A DNA stretch of 64,000 nt, taken from Aspergillus flavus. Lineage: Eukaryota; Ascomycota; Eurotiomycetes; Eurotiales; Aspergillaceae. The DNA lies in the NCBI RefSeq assembly GCF_009017415.1, contig NC_092404.1:2790001-2854000 (forward strand), written 5' to 3'. Made by a program: the position numbers and the translations under genes. Under the pieces are notes generated by a model that had not been told where the DNA came from, ran no database searches, and was given only the letters and a program-made list of their open reading frames with translations. Shown here piece by piece: positions 35,238-46,147 of this stretch. How positions within the stretch are numbered: position 1 is the first letter of the stretch; each line of letters starts with the position of its first letter.

Positions 35238-36086
35238 TTAGATCACCTTCGCCTGGTCCTTGGGCGGCCTCTCCCCGAAGATGGTTGTTCCCACCCGAAC
35301 CTCATCACTTCCCAAGGCAATAGCGCCCTCAAAGTCCTCACTCATGCCCATACTCAACTCCAACCGGGCATCCTCCCCCTCCAGCTTCAACTCCCGCACA
35401 ATCCGATCGCGCGTCTCTCGCAGGCACACGAAGTCCTCATTCTCCGTCTCAGGCGTGGTCGCCTTCGACCTTGCAATCGCCCCAATCGTCATTACCCCCT
35501 GCAGCTTAAGTCGTGGACACTTCTCCCGAATGAAGCGACAGAGCGACACCGCACCAGAAACAGGATCGACTCCGGACTTATTCTCCTCCCCGGAGGTGTT
35601 CACCTGTACGAACACCCGCAACTGAGACTCTTGGTCGGTGGCGCGCAGCTCCTCCGATCGCTCCCCCCATCCTTTGTCCAGGAGGGAAGCCTTCTTTTCG
35701 GAATCGACACTCTCGACGGCCCAGAGACCCCGTACGTCCCGCGCCAGCGTCACGCACTTATTTGACTGCAGCCCGCCGATGAAATGCCATTTGATGGTAG
35801 GCGGGAGCAGCTTGGACTTCTCTTGCAGCTCTTGCAGATAGTTTTCGCCGAAGTGCAGGTGGGAGGCGGGCGGCTGGTGAAGGGCAAGGACGTCGGCGGC
35901 GGGCTTGAGTTTGGAAACGGCGATAAGCCGGATGGGTCTTGATTCCGTGGCGGCTTTGGTTGCGGCTGCGGTGACGCGCGACGTCACCGATCCTAGGTTG
36001 GAGAGAAGAGTGGCGGTCCGGGCGGGGGAGGCGGGCATGACGGTCGGTTGTTGCTGTTGATCTTGTGGTGGTGGTTGGGAGGTCAT
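35238..36086 (-). CDS. Pyridoxal phosphate homeostasis protein (YggS/PLPBP family)
   Basis: A single exon encodes 282 residues. The PLP-binding lysine lies in LIAVSKLKPAADV near residue 55. The TIM-barrel motifs HFGENYLQEL, WHFIGGLQSNK, VQVNTSGEENKSG, GVMTIGA, LSMGMSEDFEGAI and the phosphate-binding end VRVGTTIFGER are all present in order. The family carries PLP without known catalysis and keeps free pyridoxal phosphate in balance; it acts in cytosol and mitochondria. The first in-frame ATG is 36086. A second, at Met17 (MPASPARTATLL), would give a length closer to bacterial YggS. The N-terminal Gln/Pro-rich leader is unusual for the family. Confidence 0.93.
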   Translation of the reverse strand: MTSQPPPQDQQQQPTVMPASPARTATLLSNLGSVTSRVTAAATKAATESRPIRLIAVSKLKPAADVLALHQPPASHLHFGENYLQELQEKSKLLPPTIKWHFIGGLQSNKCVTLARDVRGLWAVESVDSEKKASLLDKGWGERSEELRATDQESQLRVFVQVNTSGEENKSGVDPVSGAVSLCRFIREKCPRLKLQGVMTIGAIARSKATTPETENEDFVCLRETRDRIVRELKLEGEDARLELSMGMSEDFEGAIALGSDEVRVGTTIFGERPPKDQAKVI

Positions 36087-38028
36087 TGCAGGGTCTGTGT
36101 AAAATAGAATCCAACTATGAGTGTTGCTATCAATTCGGGGTTCACGATGCCGATTTTCGAAGGGGGTGTATAGCGATCTGAACGAACTATGCGTATCAAC
36201 ATGGGTATATCTCAATATCAGATCTAAAATGGAGTTTCCCGAGGAGCACTGAAGAAGCGCTAGCCCCAACTAGGTAGGGACTGACTGCGCGTGTACACGT
36301 GACACGGGAGATCGGCTCCGAGAGATTCCGTTCCAGAAGATCTCAGGTGGTTTAACTTTTCTAGGGATTAGTGTAGCCTATCCGGGGAAGCCGCACACCG
36401 TTTTCGTCCATTTCTGCAGACGATTTATGAGGTCACTCACTAATTCGATTAGTACGGGTAGTACGACTAGTCAGGTCCACTCGGGCTTGAATGCTAGGGC
36501 TATTTGAAATCTAACGACTTCAGCTTTAAATAGTGCGTCATCCTTTGGGTATTTAAACCCCTCTTGATGAAGGAGAAAGGGAATAGTAGGACGAAGAAAA
36601 GGAAAAATAAAAAAAAATGCAATAACAGAGAGAGAGAAAAAAAAAAAAAAGGCCAGCCCGGCATGTTGGACCCTGTGACAGCGGACCGAATTGCAGAACC
36701 CACCAGGCATTCCATCCAATTTCACTTACAGACACTATCAGATTCAAGTTGATTATATTCTCTTTCTGTGGATTTTGTTCCTGCATTAGCAAGGAATCCT
36801 GTCAGGCAAGAACGAAAAGAAGACCAAAACTAAAACCAGAATTAAAATCCAGTCCAACCAGGAAAAAGATGACCGTGCAATCGTTGCAGCCTAGACCTTC
36901 ACTAACTTAGTAAGACCTCACTGGGGCAGTACCTTTTTTTGGTCCCGAAAGTCTTTCAGCCAATTGCCCCCATCTTGACAGCCAAGACAGAACCCGAGTC
37001 GCGATGCGCAATGGGGCGCAGTTGGCCGAACCATTGTCCACCGTCTGCCGCTTCGGCGACGAGTTCCTCATTCTCCTTTTAATAGCCTATCGATAGAGTG
37101 CCTCCCAGTCGCCCAGACACATGGCTATCCTAGGCAATTGGAGCAGAACACTCGGCCCCCAGAGGAAGGAAGGATTGAGCGGCAAATGTCGGCGGCTCAG
37201 AAGCGCCTATTCGATTCCTATACATAGCAAAGAAAAGAAGACTCGGCGCTAGATGGCCCAAATCAATGATTCAATCACCGTTCGTAGCGTTGTACTGATC
37301 CTATTCTGTTGACGCCGGACTCCACCGGCTTGGGTGCTGACGTCAAAGACTTAATCTGGCATTATTTTCCCCCAAAAAAGTGTTGCCATCATCGTTTTGT
37401 GTTTTGCTGTTCCTTTGGCTTGGCCAAGAACTACTACTTACTGCTGCTTATTTCCTTCAATTTGGTTTTGTTTTAGGGTCTTTTTCCCCTCCCCACCCAC
37501 GTTCCGTCGACTCCAAGTCTTGCACCTGGTGGTTTATCTCACTTTGATTGATTTCTTTTCCCTTGCTTCCCTTCTTATCGCTGGAAGCAGTGTTTGTGTT
37601 CTATCATCCATCTGGTTGATACCAGATATGCTGCGGTAATCCGGGGTTTATCGCATTGAAGGTTCTAAACTGGCATTCAGCCCAACGGCGGAACAGCAAC
37701 GAAGCCATCACACTCACGACCACTGAAATTGAGGATTCACACCCTTGACGGGCACTTTTTAAGGGTATTGACCAAGGAAGGAAGGATACCAATTAAAAAT
37801 TACCACGCCATCATCTCGAAACAGCTCTGGACTGTTCAATTCACATCTCTTACCACGAATTTTGCCGGAAGCCCGCGGAGTCGATTCAACACTGGCAAAT
37901 CTACACCAACTTCAGAACCAGCTGCCCTCTAGATTGTCTGGCGGCTATTACCCTTAGACAGAAATCTATAATTAGAAAGAGCAAGATTGGGTAACAAAGA
38001 TCAAGAAAAGAACTACGCCAACAGCATC
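36087..38028. other. Intergenic 1.9 kb
   Basis: This contains the promoter of the YggS-type gene on the left, poly-A-rich tracts near 36600-36650, and a CT/TTTG-rich plus-strand segment (37380-37620) that may be the leader of the small cysteine-rich gene at 38029. No other gene is supported. Confidence 0.4.
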
Positions 38029-38301
38029 ATGTGTCGCCAATTCTTCACCATCTATGAATGGTGCCATTGCGAAGAGGATAACGGTCACGAGCTTTGCGCA
38101 GCCCGCAGACGAGACATGTGTCCGGGGACGTCGATTGAAACCGTCCATATGCAGTGCTTCTGCAATCAACATGCCAGCAAAGGGTTCAAATCCGAGAAAA
38201 AAGCTCAGAAGTCAAACGGCTCTTCGATTGATGAGAAGGGCTCGTTCACTCCACGGAGGAAATGGTATCAGATCTGCGGCGGACGGTCACGAACGTACTG
38301 A
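38029..38301 (+). CDS. Small cysteine-rich protein of unknown function (90 aa)
   Basis: A single-exon frame begins at the first ATG (MCRQFFTIYEWCHCEEDNG). Cysteines at positions 2, 12, 14, 23, 31, 43 and 45 with His 20 and His 48 form C-x-C ... C and C ... C-x-C-x2-H patterns that could hold one or two zinc ions. The second half (residues 50-90) is Lys/Ser-rich and basic. There is no signal peptide, so it is unlikely to be a secreted effector. I recall short fungal proteins opening with MCR-x(2-3)-YTIYEWC, but have no function to offer. A long pyrimidine-rich leader precedes it. The coding status is supported by cysteine spacing and composition, not by homology search. Confidence 0.6.
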   Translation: MCRQFFTIYEWCHCEEDNGHELCAARRRDMCPGTSIETVHMQCFCNQHASKGFKSEKKAQKSNGSSIDEKGSFTPRRKWYQICGGRSRTY

Positions 38302-41033
38302 GGTGTCTCGATCTTCCCCCCTTTACGGTATCATATGCAGATCAATGGCTGGTTTCTTTTAGTTTTGCATCATCGAATTCTCATGTCGGGGTTGGGGTTT
38401 CAATTTTATTTGGGGATTGTTTCATGGATACATTGGGTCCGGTGTTTGGTTAGGTCTTAGGCGTTACTTCAGGTGATGATTGGGGGTGTTTTGTCCTCTT
38501 TCTTTTCTATATCTCTGAGAAGACCTGTGTGTCTCTTGAATCAAACCTGTCAGAACTACAGACAATGGTCTGGGTGGCCGACTCGGGTCAATTGTAGCCG
38601 GCTAATGTGGGTCAGTTGACATGTCTTCTTGAGTCTTCATATTGAGTGAATAAATATAGTAACACAAAAGCCTATCGTTGCTATTGTTTTGGATGGGTCA
38701 CTACACGAATCAATAGTAGATATAGGTAGGGACTTGGTCTCCTCAACCTTTACGAATATCTTTTCGCAACCATGGGATTTCCTCAAGCGGGCAATACTTA
38801 GTCCACACCAGATAATAGAGATTGACGTTTCGTATTATTAACTTGACTGATCGACTTGTGGGCCTTGGCTACGCTTCCGAGCCATTCGAGGTCATATTTC
38901 TGATTTAATGTAGACATTCGTTCGCTACTCCTGGACACTGAGCTCTTCTGGCTTCTTTTGTTCCCTTAGACGGCTCTTGCTAAAAACCACATCCTAGGGT
39001 ACACTATTCTACTGGCAAACAGTCAACTATAGTTGATTCTAGTTGGGATCAATCATTCCTAGAGCCAGATCTATAGTGTCTTCCTCGCAAATTTCATTGA
39101 CTCCAAAGCATCACTGTAGTAGAACTCTCTACAGAGTAATATCTGGCTTGTTATTTACCCTAAACCTAGTGTGTAAATGTGATTTAATAAGATCTATGTC
39201 AAGTTCTGGAATAAAATGGTTTATCTTCTTCTACACTTCATTGTCCACGAGAAGGGGTCCTCTGAATCGGACAACGGCAGCAATAACTGGCGACATTATT
39301 CGAATCTCGGTATACGCCACTTGAACCTGCAGTGCCATTTACTTGGGGATTGATGGTAGATCAACCAACAGTCAGGATCACTGTGAATCGGCAGTAATGT
39401 AGTACATAATGATATCTTATGTCTCTCATTCGGCATTTGGGCTATTGGGGTCTCTCAGACTGTCCACCATCTTGAAACAGATGTAAGAACAAAGGGTGTT
39501 GGCATCGTATGTAATCAGGACAGTATAGCCATTAGCCAACCTAGTTATATACCAGGCATACTTCTCCTACATACCCGGGTCTAGTATGCTATGGTCTACC
39601 GTTTTAAAGGACCTGCCTACCTCTGTCCTTTCCTTCCCCTTTCGATACATATATATATATATATATTTTTTCCGAAGTCCACTTTCTTGCGTATGGTCCT
39701 TCGAACAACTCACTAGTCTCTTTTCTTTGGCCGCAATTCTTCGAATCCAGAACAACGTCAGCCATGTGAGTATTGTGAACGCTTTAAAGACTTAGATAGT
39801 GAGTATTATAATCCCATTTGGCCTATTCAGTACCAGTACCTGACATCTAGGGAATATGCAATGTCACCGGATGCAAGGGATCGGAGTTTCACCACCTGCA
39901 ACATCAGACAGCGCATATCGATTATTTGAAAATGAGGCGTCTCGGCGATTCTATCACCATACTCTCCAAGGTACGTTGACAATACTAATAACCGGAGTTG
40001 AAGAAGAAAAGCAGGAGAGTAGGAGCGATTGCTGGACCCAGAGACCTGTCACCTTACTAAAACCCGGAAATCACCAATAGGTCAAGAGGACAAAAGGACA
40101 ATTAAGCATAATCTTAAGATGATCATTTACCTACTAAATAATAAGACTTATCAGAGCACCTGCTCAGAGTTCTAGTATCTCCCAGGATTAACTGGCAGAT
40201 TGTCAACATCGCTCAGCTAGGAACCCTTGATCTGCTCCAGAACCATACAGAACAGTCGCAATTCGGTGCTTTTTTACTTGTAACTTAATTTGCATGAATT
40301 TACATAATGTGCTGATATTGCAGCACACAAAGGGGAACACAGTATAACGAGAATCTCAAAGATCGAGGGCTCATCCATCTGTTGCCTCGAGAGACAATTA
40401 GGGCTGAGTTCAGGGATGCTGCCGCGGTTGGGTCTTCTCAGGGGCTAGTTGATGAGGTGGGACCAAGGCAACATGGTTCCCTGGTTAAGAGATTAAATCT
40501 TTTTTTGATAGGGCGTATGATACAAAGTTGCCTGTATCCCTCCTTCGTTTACTGTGTTTGGAGGATTACCTAGGAATTGAGGGGGTGACGTCCTGTACTG
40601 GTGTTCTTAAGCCTGCCATCCCTGAACCGGTAAGATGAACAGTTCATCAACAGAAATTGTGGCGGAGAAATTGATCGAGAGATACTAAAGAGTAAAACCA
40701 GGTTGCCTTTAAGTAATGTGTTTAGGATGTTTATTTGTTCGTGAAGAATGAAAGGGGAGGTTGAGAGAAGAATGGAGGATCGACTGCCCCTTACCCTATT
40801 GGAAGAAAGTTTTAAGGGATCCAACACGACGAGAAACTAAACAACACCTGTTTGTTCTCCCTACTCTTTGTTTTTTTGTTTTCTACCTGCTACTTCTCTT
40901 TCTTTTTGATTTCATCCTGGTCTTATTGTCTGGCTCTCGATTGTCTACTATAATATCACCAGAAAAGAAAAGAAAAAAAAAAACAACGCTAATAAAGCCA
41001 CTTTCCCCCCCAAATGAACCTACTATTTGCGTC
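38302..41033. other. Intergenic 2.7 kb upstream of hosB
   Basis: This holds an AT dinucleotide tract (39648-39664), scattered coding-like traces on the plus strand at about 39860-39975 and 40340-40575 that I could not join into a gene, and an A-rich leader ending at the hosB start. No family is recognised. Confidence 0.4.
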
Positions 41034-44000
41034 ATGGACCCCTCCAAGCGCGACGACGATCCTCCAGCTGCATCATTCACTCCCACTTCCACCTCGGACG
41101 CACTCGCGTCGCCAACAACCACCAACGATCCTGTAGACCGTTCGCATCGCTTGAATAATGTGTCAATGCTGGCGACACCTCTCCCGGTCTCTCCCTCCGG
41201 GTTTTCCTCTTCTTCTCTCTTATCCCCGGCAGATGCCCCCGCGCGCTCTACATCGCCTCAGGCGCATACAGCCCCTCGGCGCATCTCCAGTTCTAACTCC
41301 CTGCGCGATGAACATCGAAGCTCCAGCCTAAAGAAGCGCTCATCCACCGCGTCGCTGCGATCTGTTCGCAACGACAGCAGAACCTCAACATCCCCTCACC
41401 GTAGTGTATCGCAACACTCATCGTCGTCACTTTCAAGCTCTCCTACCGCCACCACACCAACCACTCTAAGTAATCCCAACATGCTGTCAAAAAAGTCGCG
41501 TCTTACCAAAGCAAATGAGCTTCCTACACCCACAGCTGCCTCTATCGCGACGGATCATTTCCAAAGAGAGGTAGAGCTGCACCACTCCGCTGACCTGCAG
41601 TCTCAAACTCTTGTGGTGATCCATGATGCCTGTTATGGCCATCGCTTCTCACGTCCCCGCGCCTCCAGGGCAGCTCTCGGCTCGATCGTCGAAAGACCCG
41701 AGCGTATCCAAGCTAGTGTCCTGGGCGTGTCTGCAGCTTATGTGCGTCTTACTCACCGGTATGAAGGGGGTAGGTTCGCTCCCCACCCAGATATGAACTT
41801 GGACGAGCTTCCCGTACCACCGTTTCAGATCTGCAGAACGGCACGGTCGATGGCGCTCAGCTCCCCAGCAGTGACCCATGTACATGGTTCCAGGTGGATG
41901 GACGATCTGAAAACTATGTGCGACGCAGCGGAATCGCGACTTGCATTGAACGGCAAAGAGTTGGTCCGACCCCCGAGTGCAGGTAAGGACGGCGCCACAG
42001 AAACCGCGCCTTCACTTCATGAAGGCGACCTTTATCTGTGCTCGGAGTCCTTGAACGCATTCGAGGGAGCCTTGGGTGGTGTCTGCGAGGGCGTGGACGC
42101 CGTCTTTGGTCCCAGATCGACAAAGCGCGCGTTCGTGTGCATCCGCCCCCCCGGCCACCATTGCTCTTCGGACCATCCGTCGGGGTTTTGCTGGATTAAC
42201 AATGTTCATGTAGGTATCTCCTATGCTGCTATGACCCACGGTTTGACTCACGCCGCCATCCTGGACTTTGACCTACACCACGGCGACGGTTCGCAGGAAA
42301 TCGCATGGGAGCAGAACCGCAAGGCTACTGCAGCTCCCCGGAGTGCAGCAAACTACAAGAAGACCGCTATTGGGTACTTCAGTCTTCATGATATCAACTC
42401 GTATCCTTGCGAAATGGGGGAGCCGGAAAAAGTGCGCAATGCAAGTGTGTGTATTGATAAAGCACATGGTCAGTCAGTTTGGAACGTCCATCTGGAGCAG
42501 TGGAAGACCGAAGCGGAATTTTGGGACCTTTACGCATCCAAGTATGCGGTACTGATCGAAAAGGCACGTGCCTTCCTACGCTTTCACACTGAGCGCCTTG
42601 CTAGTACTCCCAATGGACCTCCGCCTGTTGCAGCTATCTTTATCTCTGCGGGCTTTGACGCAAGTGAATGGGAAGGGGCAGGAATGCAAAGGCACAAGGT
42701 GAATGTGCCTACCGAATTCTACGCCAAGTTTACCGCAGATGTCGTACGAATGGCAGAAGAAGAAGGTCTGGGTGTTGGTGGAAGGATCGTTAGCGTTTTG
42801 GAAGGAGGGTACAGTAATCGCGCTCTGACAACGGGTGTTTTAAGCCATTTGTCGGGGCTAGGGGATGCGACCTCGTGTCTGGTGTCTGGCGGGGTGGATG
42901 ACACGGCCGATCGTTTAACTGCTGAGATGACGAATCGCTTGGGCCTGCTTGACATCTCAGCTAATGTCCAACACGCATCAAGCCTGCCGGCTTATGACAG
43001 CGGGTGGTGGTCGCCAGCTCTGCTAGAGGAACTAGAGGCATTAGTATATCCACCGCCAGCAGTGAAACCTCGTGAGAAGTCTACACCAACCTACTTTGCT
43101 CCGACCCAGTCATTTACCGCTAAAGTGGTCACTACGCCTCGTGATCGACGATCTACCGGCTCCCAGATCAGCGTGGAAACTGATGCGCCGCCATTGCCGC
43201 CTGTTAGTTGGGCTACCGCAACGCATGAACTTTCAAGAATTCTTATCCCAAGTCATCGGCAAACCACAAGCTGTCGACCAGAAGATCTCAACGCAGAAGC
43301 CACACGTTTGCGACGGGAACGTCAAACGGCCGCCCAGCACACCAGCGTCCGCTCGGCTGGGAATGAAGAAAGTCGGATGAAACTCCGTGCGAGGAAACCC
43401 AAGACTCCATTACCCGAAACCCCGAACAAAGAAACTTCAAAGCGGCAGGCCATCAAAAGCAACCGAAGAACTACCATCGAACGTGCCAGTGACCTACCCG
43501 ATCCGTCCTTCGATAAGTCTCCTAACACACGCAGCACAACCCGTAGAAAGAGTGCCGCTTCCACGATAACATCAACCCCGGAAAACAAAGCCCCAGGCGA
43601 TAAAACTGTTCGCTCGGCGTCAGCAGCCAGCACGCGCAGGCCCGGTAGCTCTCGGTCTGCGACTCCTAAGCGCGCCTCGAGCCCCAAAACGGCACCTCCT
43701 GTGCCTCGGGTCCCGTCCGTATACACCAATTTGTCTGCAGGTGAAGAAGCGGTGATCACACCAGTTGAATCACGCTCGTTATCGAGGGGCACGCCAGATA
43801 CACCGCAAGATGATTTGGATAGTCTGACAGCAGGTGTTCGAAAACTCAACATCAAACTGAAAGTACCGTCACCTGAGGAACATGCCGCCCGGGAAAGGGA
43901 ACGCGAGCGACAAACTTCTAAGAGGGTGTCCAAGACACCTATTCCCTCCAAAAAGTCCTCGGGCACGAAGGGACTGAATGCTCCCGCGAATAAGATGGCA

Positions 44001-44369
44001 GCTCATTCAAACACGGCTCTTGTAAGACCCGATGCAGAGAATCCTATCACATCGTTACCCACGGCTACCGGTGTGGTGGCCGAAGGATCCGACATCCATG
44101 GTGGGGCTATCCTGGATAGATCCACGGTAATGTCTACGGCGGTTCCATCACAGGCACTTCCTCTACAGACGTCAATCTCACCCCCTGTTACGCCGGGAGC
44201 CACGTATGATAGTACGCACCCTCAACATGCCTTGTACTCTCCACCGATATCTGAGCCCTCTGTCAAAGCAGGCATTCCGGTGTTTATATCTAACAGCCCT
44301 ATTCCTTTTGCACCAGCAAGTGCTCACCACGCGACCGCTCCAAGCACGAGCAGAGAGTCACCTCCTTAA
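41034..44369 (+). CDS. hosB: Histone deacetylase Hos3-type (HosB)
   Basis: An intronless frame encodes 1111 residues from the ATG at 41034; the open frame extends upstream without an ATG-supported reason to use it. Residues 1-180 are Ser/Thr/Pro-rich. The deacetylase domain (about 190-640) has VERPERIQA, the active-site stretch RPPGHHCSSDHPSGFC, then DFDLHHGDGSQE with zinc-binding Asp/His, SLHDINSYP, ISAGFDASEWEG and VLEGGYSNRALTTG. The long insert and order match yeast Hos3, a class II-related deacetylase. The last 450 residues are disordered, with many basic and Ser/Pro motifs. It deacetylates histone or other lysines in the nucleus; yeast Hos3 also acts at the bud neck. Large intronless coding length is typical of the family in Aspergillus. 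Confidence 0.94.
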   Translation: MDPSKRDDDPPAASFTPTSTSDALASPTTTNDPVDRSHRLNNVSMLATPLPVSPSGFSSSSLLSPADAPARSTSPQAHTAPRRISSSNSLRDEHRSSSLKKRSSTASLRSVRNDSRTSTSPHRSVSQHSSSSLSSSPTATTPTTLSNPNMLSKKSRLTKANELPTPTAASIATDHFQREVELHHSADLQSQTLVVIHDACYGHRFSRPRASRAALGSIVERPERIQASVLGVSAAYVRLTHRYEGGRFAPHPDMNLDELPVPPFQICRTARSMALSSPAVTHVHGSRWMDDLKTMCDAAESRLALNGKELVRPPSAGKDGATETAPSLHEGDLYLCSESLNAFEGALGGVCEGVDAVFGPRSTKRAFVCIRPPGHHCSSDHPSGFCWINNVHVGISYAAMTHGLTHAAILDFDLHHGDGSQEIAWEQNRKATAAPRSAANYKKTAIGYFSLHDINSYPCEMGEPEKVRNASVCIDKAHGQSVWNVHLEQWKTEAEFWDLYASKYAVLIEKARAFLRFHTERLASTPNGPPPVAAIFISAGFDASEWEGAGMQRHKVNVPTEFYAKFTADVVRMAEEEGLGVGGRIVSVLEGGYSNRALTTGVLSHLSGLGDATSCLVSGGVDDTADRLTAEMTNRLGLLDISANVQHASSLPAYDSGWWSPALLEELEALVYPPPAVKPREKSTPTYFAPTQSFTAKVVTTPRDRRSTGSQISVETDAPPLPPVSWATATHELSRILIPSHRQTTSCRPEDLNAEATRLRRERQTAAQHTSVRSAGNEESRMKLRARKPKTPLPETPNKETSKRQAIKSNRRTTIERASDLPDPSFDKSPNTRSTTRRKSAASTITSTPENKAPGDKTVRSASAASTRRPGSSRSATPKRASSPKTAPPVPRVPSVYTNLSAGEEAVITPVESRSLSRGTPDTPQDDLDSLTAGVRKLNIKLKVPSPEEHAARERERERQTSKRVSKTPIPSKKSSGTKGLNAPANKMAAHSNTALVRPDAENPITSLPTATGVVAEGSDIHGGAILDRSTVMSTAVPSQALPLQTSISPPVTPGATYDSTHPQHALYSPPISEPSVKAGIPVFISNSPIPFAPASAHHATAPSTSRESPP

Positions 44370-44865
44370 CTCGCTCGGAAGCAATGCTTCTAGTCTATCG
44401 GACTTTTGGTCGACCTTACTGTTTAATAATTTTGACCGGTTCTGATTTCCTCCTTTTCTGCGAATATTTCTTTGTTAGATAATTCACTCACTTCTACCCC
44501 TGACCCCTTGCAGGCAAGATTACATAACCCTGGACTTCTATTACATCTTGTTGATATACCCCTTTAGCTGTTGGAGTCTTTTGAATTTAAGTGCGGATTG
44601 AATTACTCATCCATCTTGTAAATGTTTTCAATGGCGAGTAATAACCTTATCTCCGATCTCCGAGATCTGATAAACATTCTCCACGTGCCTGCGCCACCGC
44701 CCTGATGAGTAAGCCCTCTCCGCATGTGCTGGTGCCTTCTAGCCTTGTCTTCTCTCTCTTGCTTTTCTAATCCAACCTTGAAAATATTCTATAATTATTT
44801 GTCCGCCGGAGGCAGAGAGCCCTCTTCTCGCTCAGAGCAGCTACTCGCACCATCCACCTCCCGCC
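44370..44865. other. Intergenic 0.5 kb between hosB and cuz1
   Basis: This tandem (+,+) gap contains the hosB 3' end and the cuz1 promoter. It shows a CT-rich leader just before the ATG and no other feature. Confidence 0.45.
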
Positions 44866-45798
44866 ATGGCGCCCATTTCCATGTCCAAAGATCGGCCCTC
44901 ACCACAGGAATCTTTCACGCAAATGGCCGACAAAGATCTAGAATCCATCGGGCGACACTGTCAATTCGAGTACTGCAACCAACTTGATTTCCTTCCATTC
45001 CGCTGCGAGTCCTGTCGCGGGACGTTCTGTCTGGACCACCGCACCGAAACCTCTCATAAATGCCCCAAAGCCGGTGAATGGGCTCGCCGACGAAACGCCC
45101 AGAACGCAAGCCCCGACACCAGTCTCCCTACGCAGAAACCCACGATCTACAACTCGGACCAATGCGCACATCTCGACTGCAAAACTCTCATCAACACGAT
45201 GAAGGACCCGGGCGTCCGATGCCCCAACTGCAACCGCCAATACTGCCTGAAGCACCGACTCCGGGAGGAACACGACTGCGCCAAGATCACCCCGCTGGGC
45301 GGTCGGCCGGCCGCCGCAGGCGCCAACGCCAACGAGACGCTGCGTTCCATGTTCGCCCGGGTGCGCACATGGGGCAAAGAGAAGAGTCACGCGGCCACCC
45401 AGAGTCTCACGCCGACTCCGAAACCGAATAGTCCGGCGGCGCGGGCTGTCCAGCTGAATACACTCAAGAAGTCTGCCAAGGGCGACGCCAATGTTCCCGC
45501 CGACAAACGGCTCTATCTACATGTGGTCGGCACATCGGATACGCAGAGGGTGGACCCACCGAATGGCGACTTCTACTTCGATAGCCGGTGGAAGGTCGGG
45601 CGAGTTCTGGACGATGCGGCGCGGCGACTGCGGGTGGAGAACGTGAACAATCGTGCGGACGAAAAGGAACGACTCCGGATCTTCCATGTCGAGTCGGGCG
45701 AGTTCCTGGAGTTCTCGGACGCAATCGGAGCCGGGAAGGTGCAGTCTGGACACACCATCGTCTTGATGAGGGGCGCGGGTGTGATGCTGGGCAAGTAG
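44866..45798 (+). CDS. cuz1: AN1-type zinc finger protein, Cuz1-like
   Basis: A single exon encodes 310 residues. Two AN1 zinc fingers are seen: residues about 32-75 (C-QFEYC--FRCESCRGTFCLDHR-SHKC) and about 105-145 (CAHLDC--RCPNCNRQYCLKHR-EHDC). The C-terminal half carries a ubiquitin-like-type region (RLYLHVVGTS, DSRWKVGRVLDDAARRL, SGHTIVLMRGAG). This order, two AN1 fingers then a UBL-like domain, is that of yeast Cuz1, which links Cdc48 and the proteasome and is induced by arsenite stress. The role here is by family resemblance. The start follows a CCGCC context just upstream of the ATG. It converges on the thymidylate synthase gene. Confidence 0.85.
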   Translation: MAPISMSKDRPSPQESFTQMADKDLESIGRHCQFEYCNQLDFLPFRCESCRGTFCLDHRTETSHKCPKAGEWARRRNAQNASPDTSLPTQKPTIYNSDQCAHLDCKTLINTMKDPGVRCPNCNRQYCLKHRLREEHDCAKITPLGGRPAAAGANANETLRSMFARVRTWGKEKSHAATQSLTPTPKPNSPAARAVQLNTLKKSAKGDANVPADKRLYLHVVGTSDTQRVDPPNGDFYFDSRWKVGRVLDDAARRLRVENVNNRADEKERLRIFHVESGEFLEFSDAIGAGKVQSGHTIVLMRGAGVMLGK

Positions 45799-46147
45799 AT
45801 CTAGGCTGGGGGAAAAGAGCTCTTATCTTACGACCTCTGCTCTTTTTTGATTTTATATATACTTGGATTGAGGAGAAGTTATGATACCATCGCATTGCTT
45901 GGCGATTGTCGTTAGGATTATGCATCAGTATGCAGGCGTTTTGGAGCGGGTTCAGACGGAAAGATGAAGATTAAATGGCAGCTCGTCGAGTAATCTATAT
46001 AACTGACTCTATTTATTTGTCGATCACATCAAATACATACGTTCATAAATAGACTATCTTTTGACTGAGAGTAAGAAAAGAAAACAAAAAAGAAAAGGTA
46101 TATAACGCACGAGACACGAGAAGAGAAGCAAAAAAGACTAAACGTAA
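45799..46147. other. Convergent 3' intergenic region
   Basis: This 349-bp gap lies between the cuz1 and thymidylate synthase stops. It is AT-rich with A-rich patches near 46080. Nothing further is supported. Confidence 0.5.

Noticed and set aside
36471..36792. Several minus-strand frames with Phe/Leu runs
   Set aside because: They arise from a poly-A tract and GA-rich DNA, not from a membrane protein.
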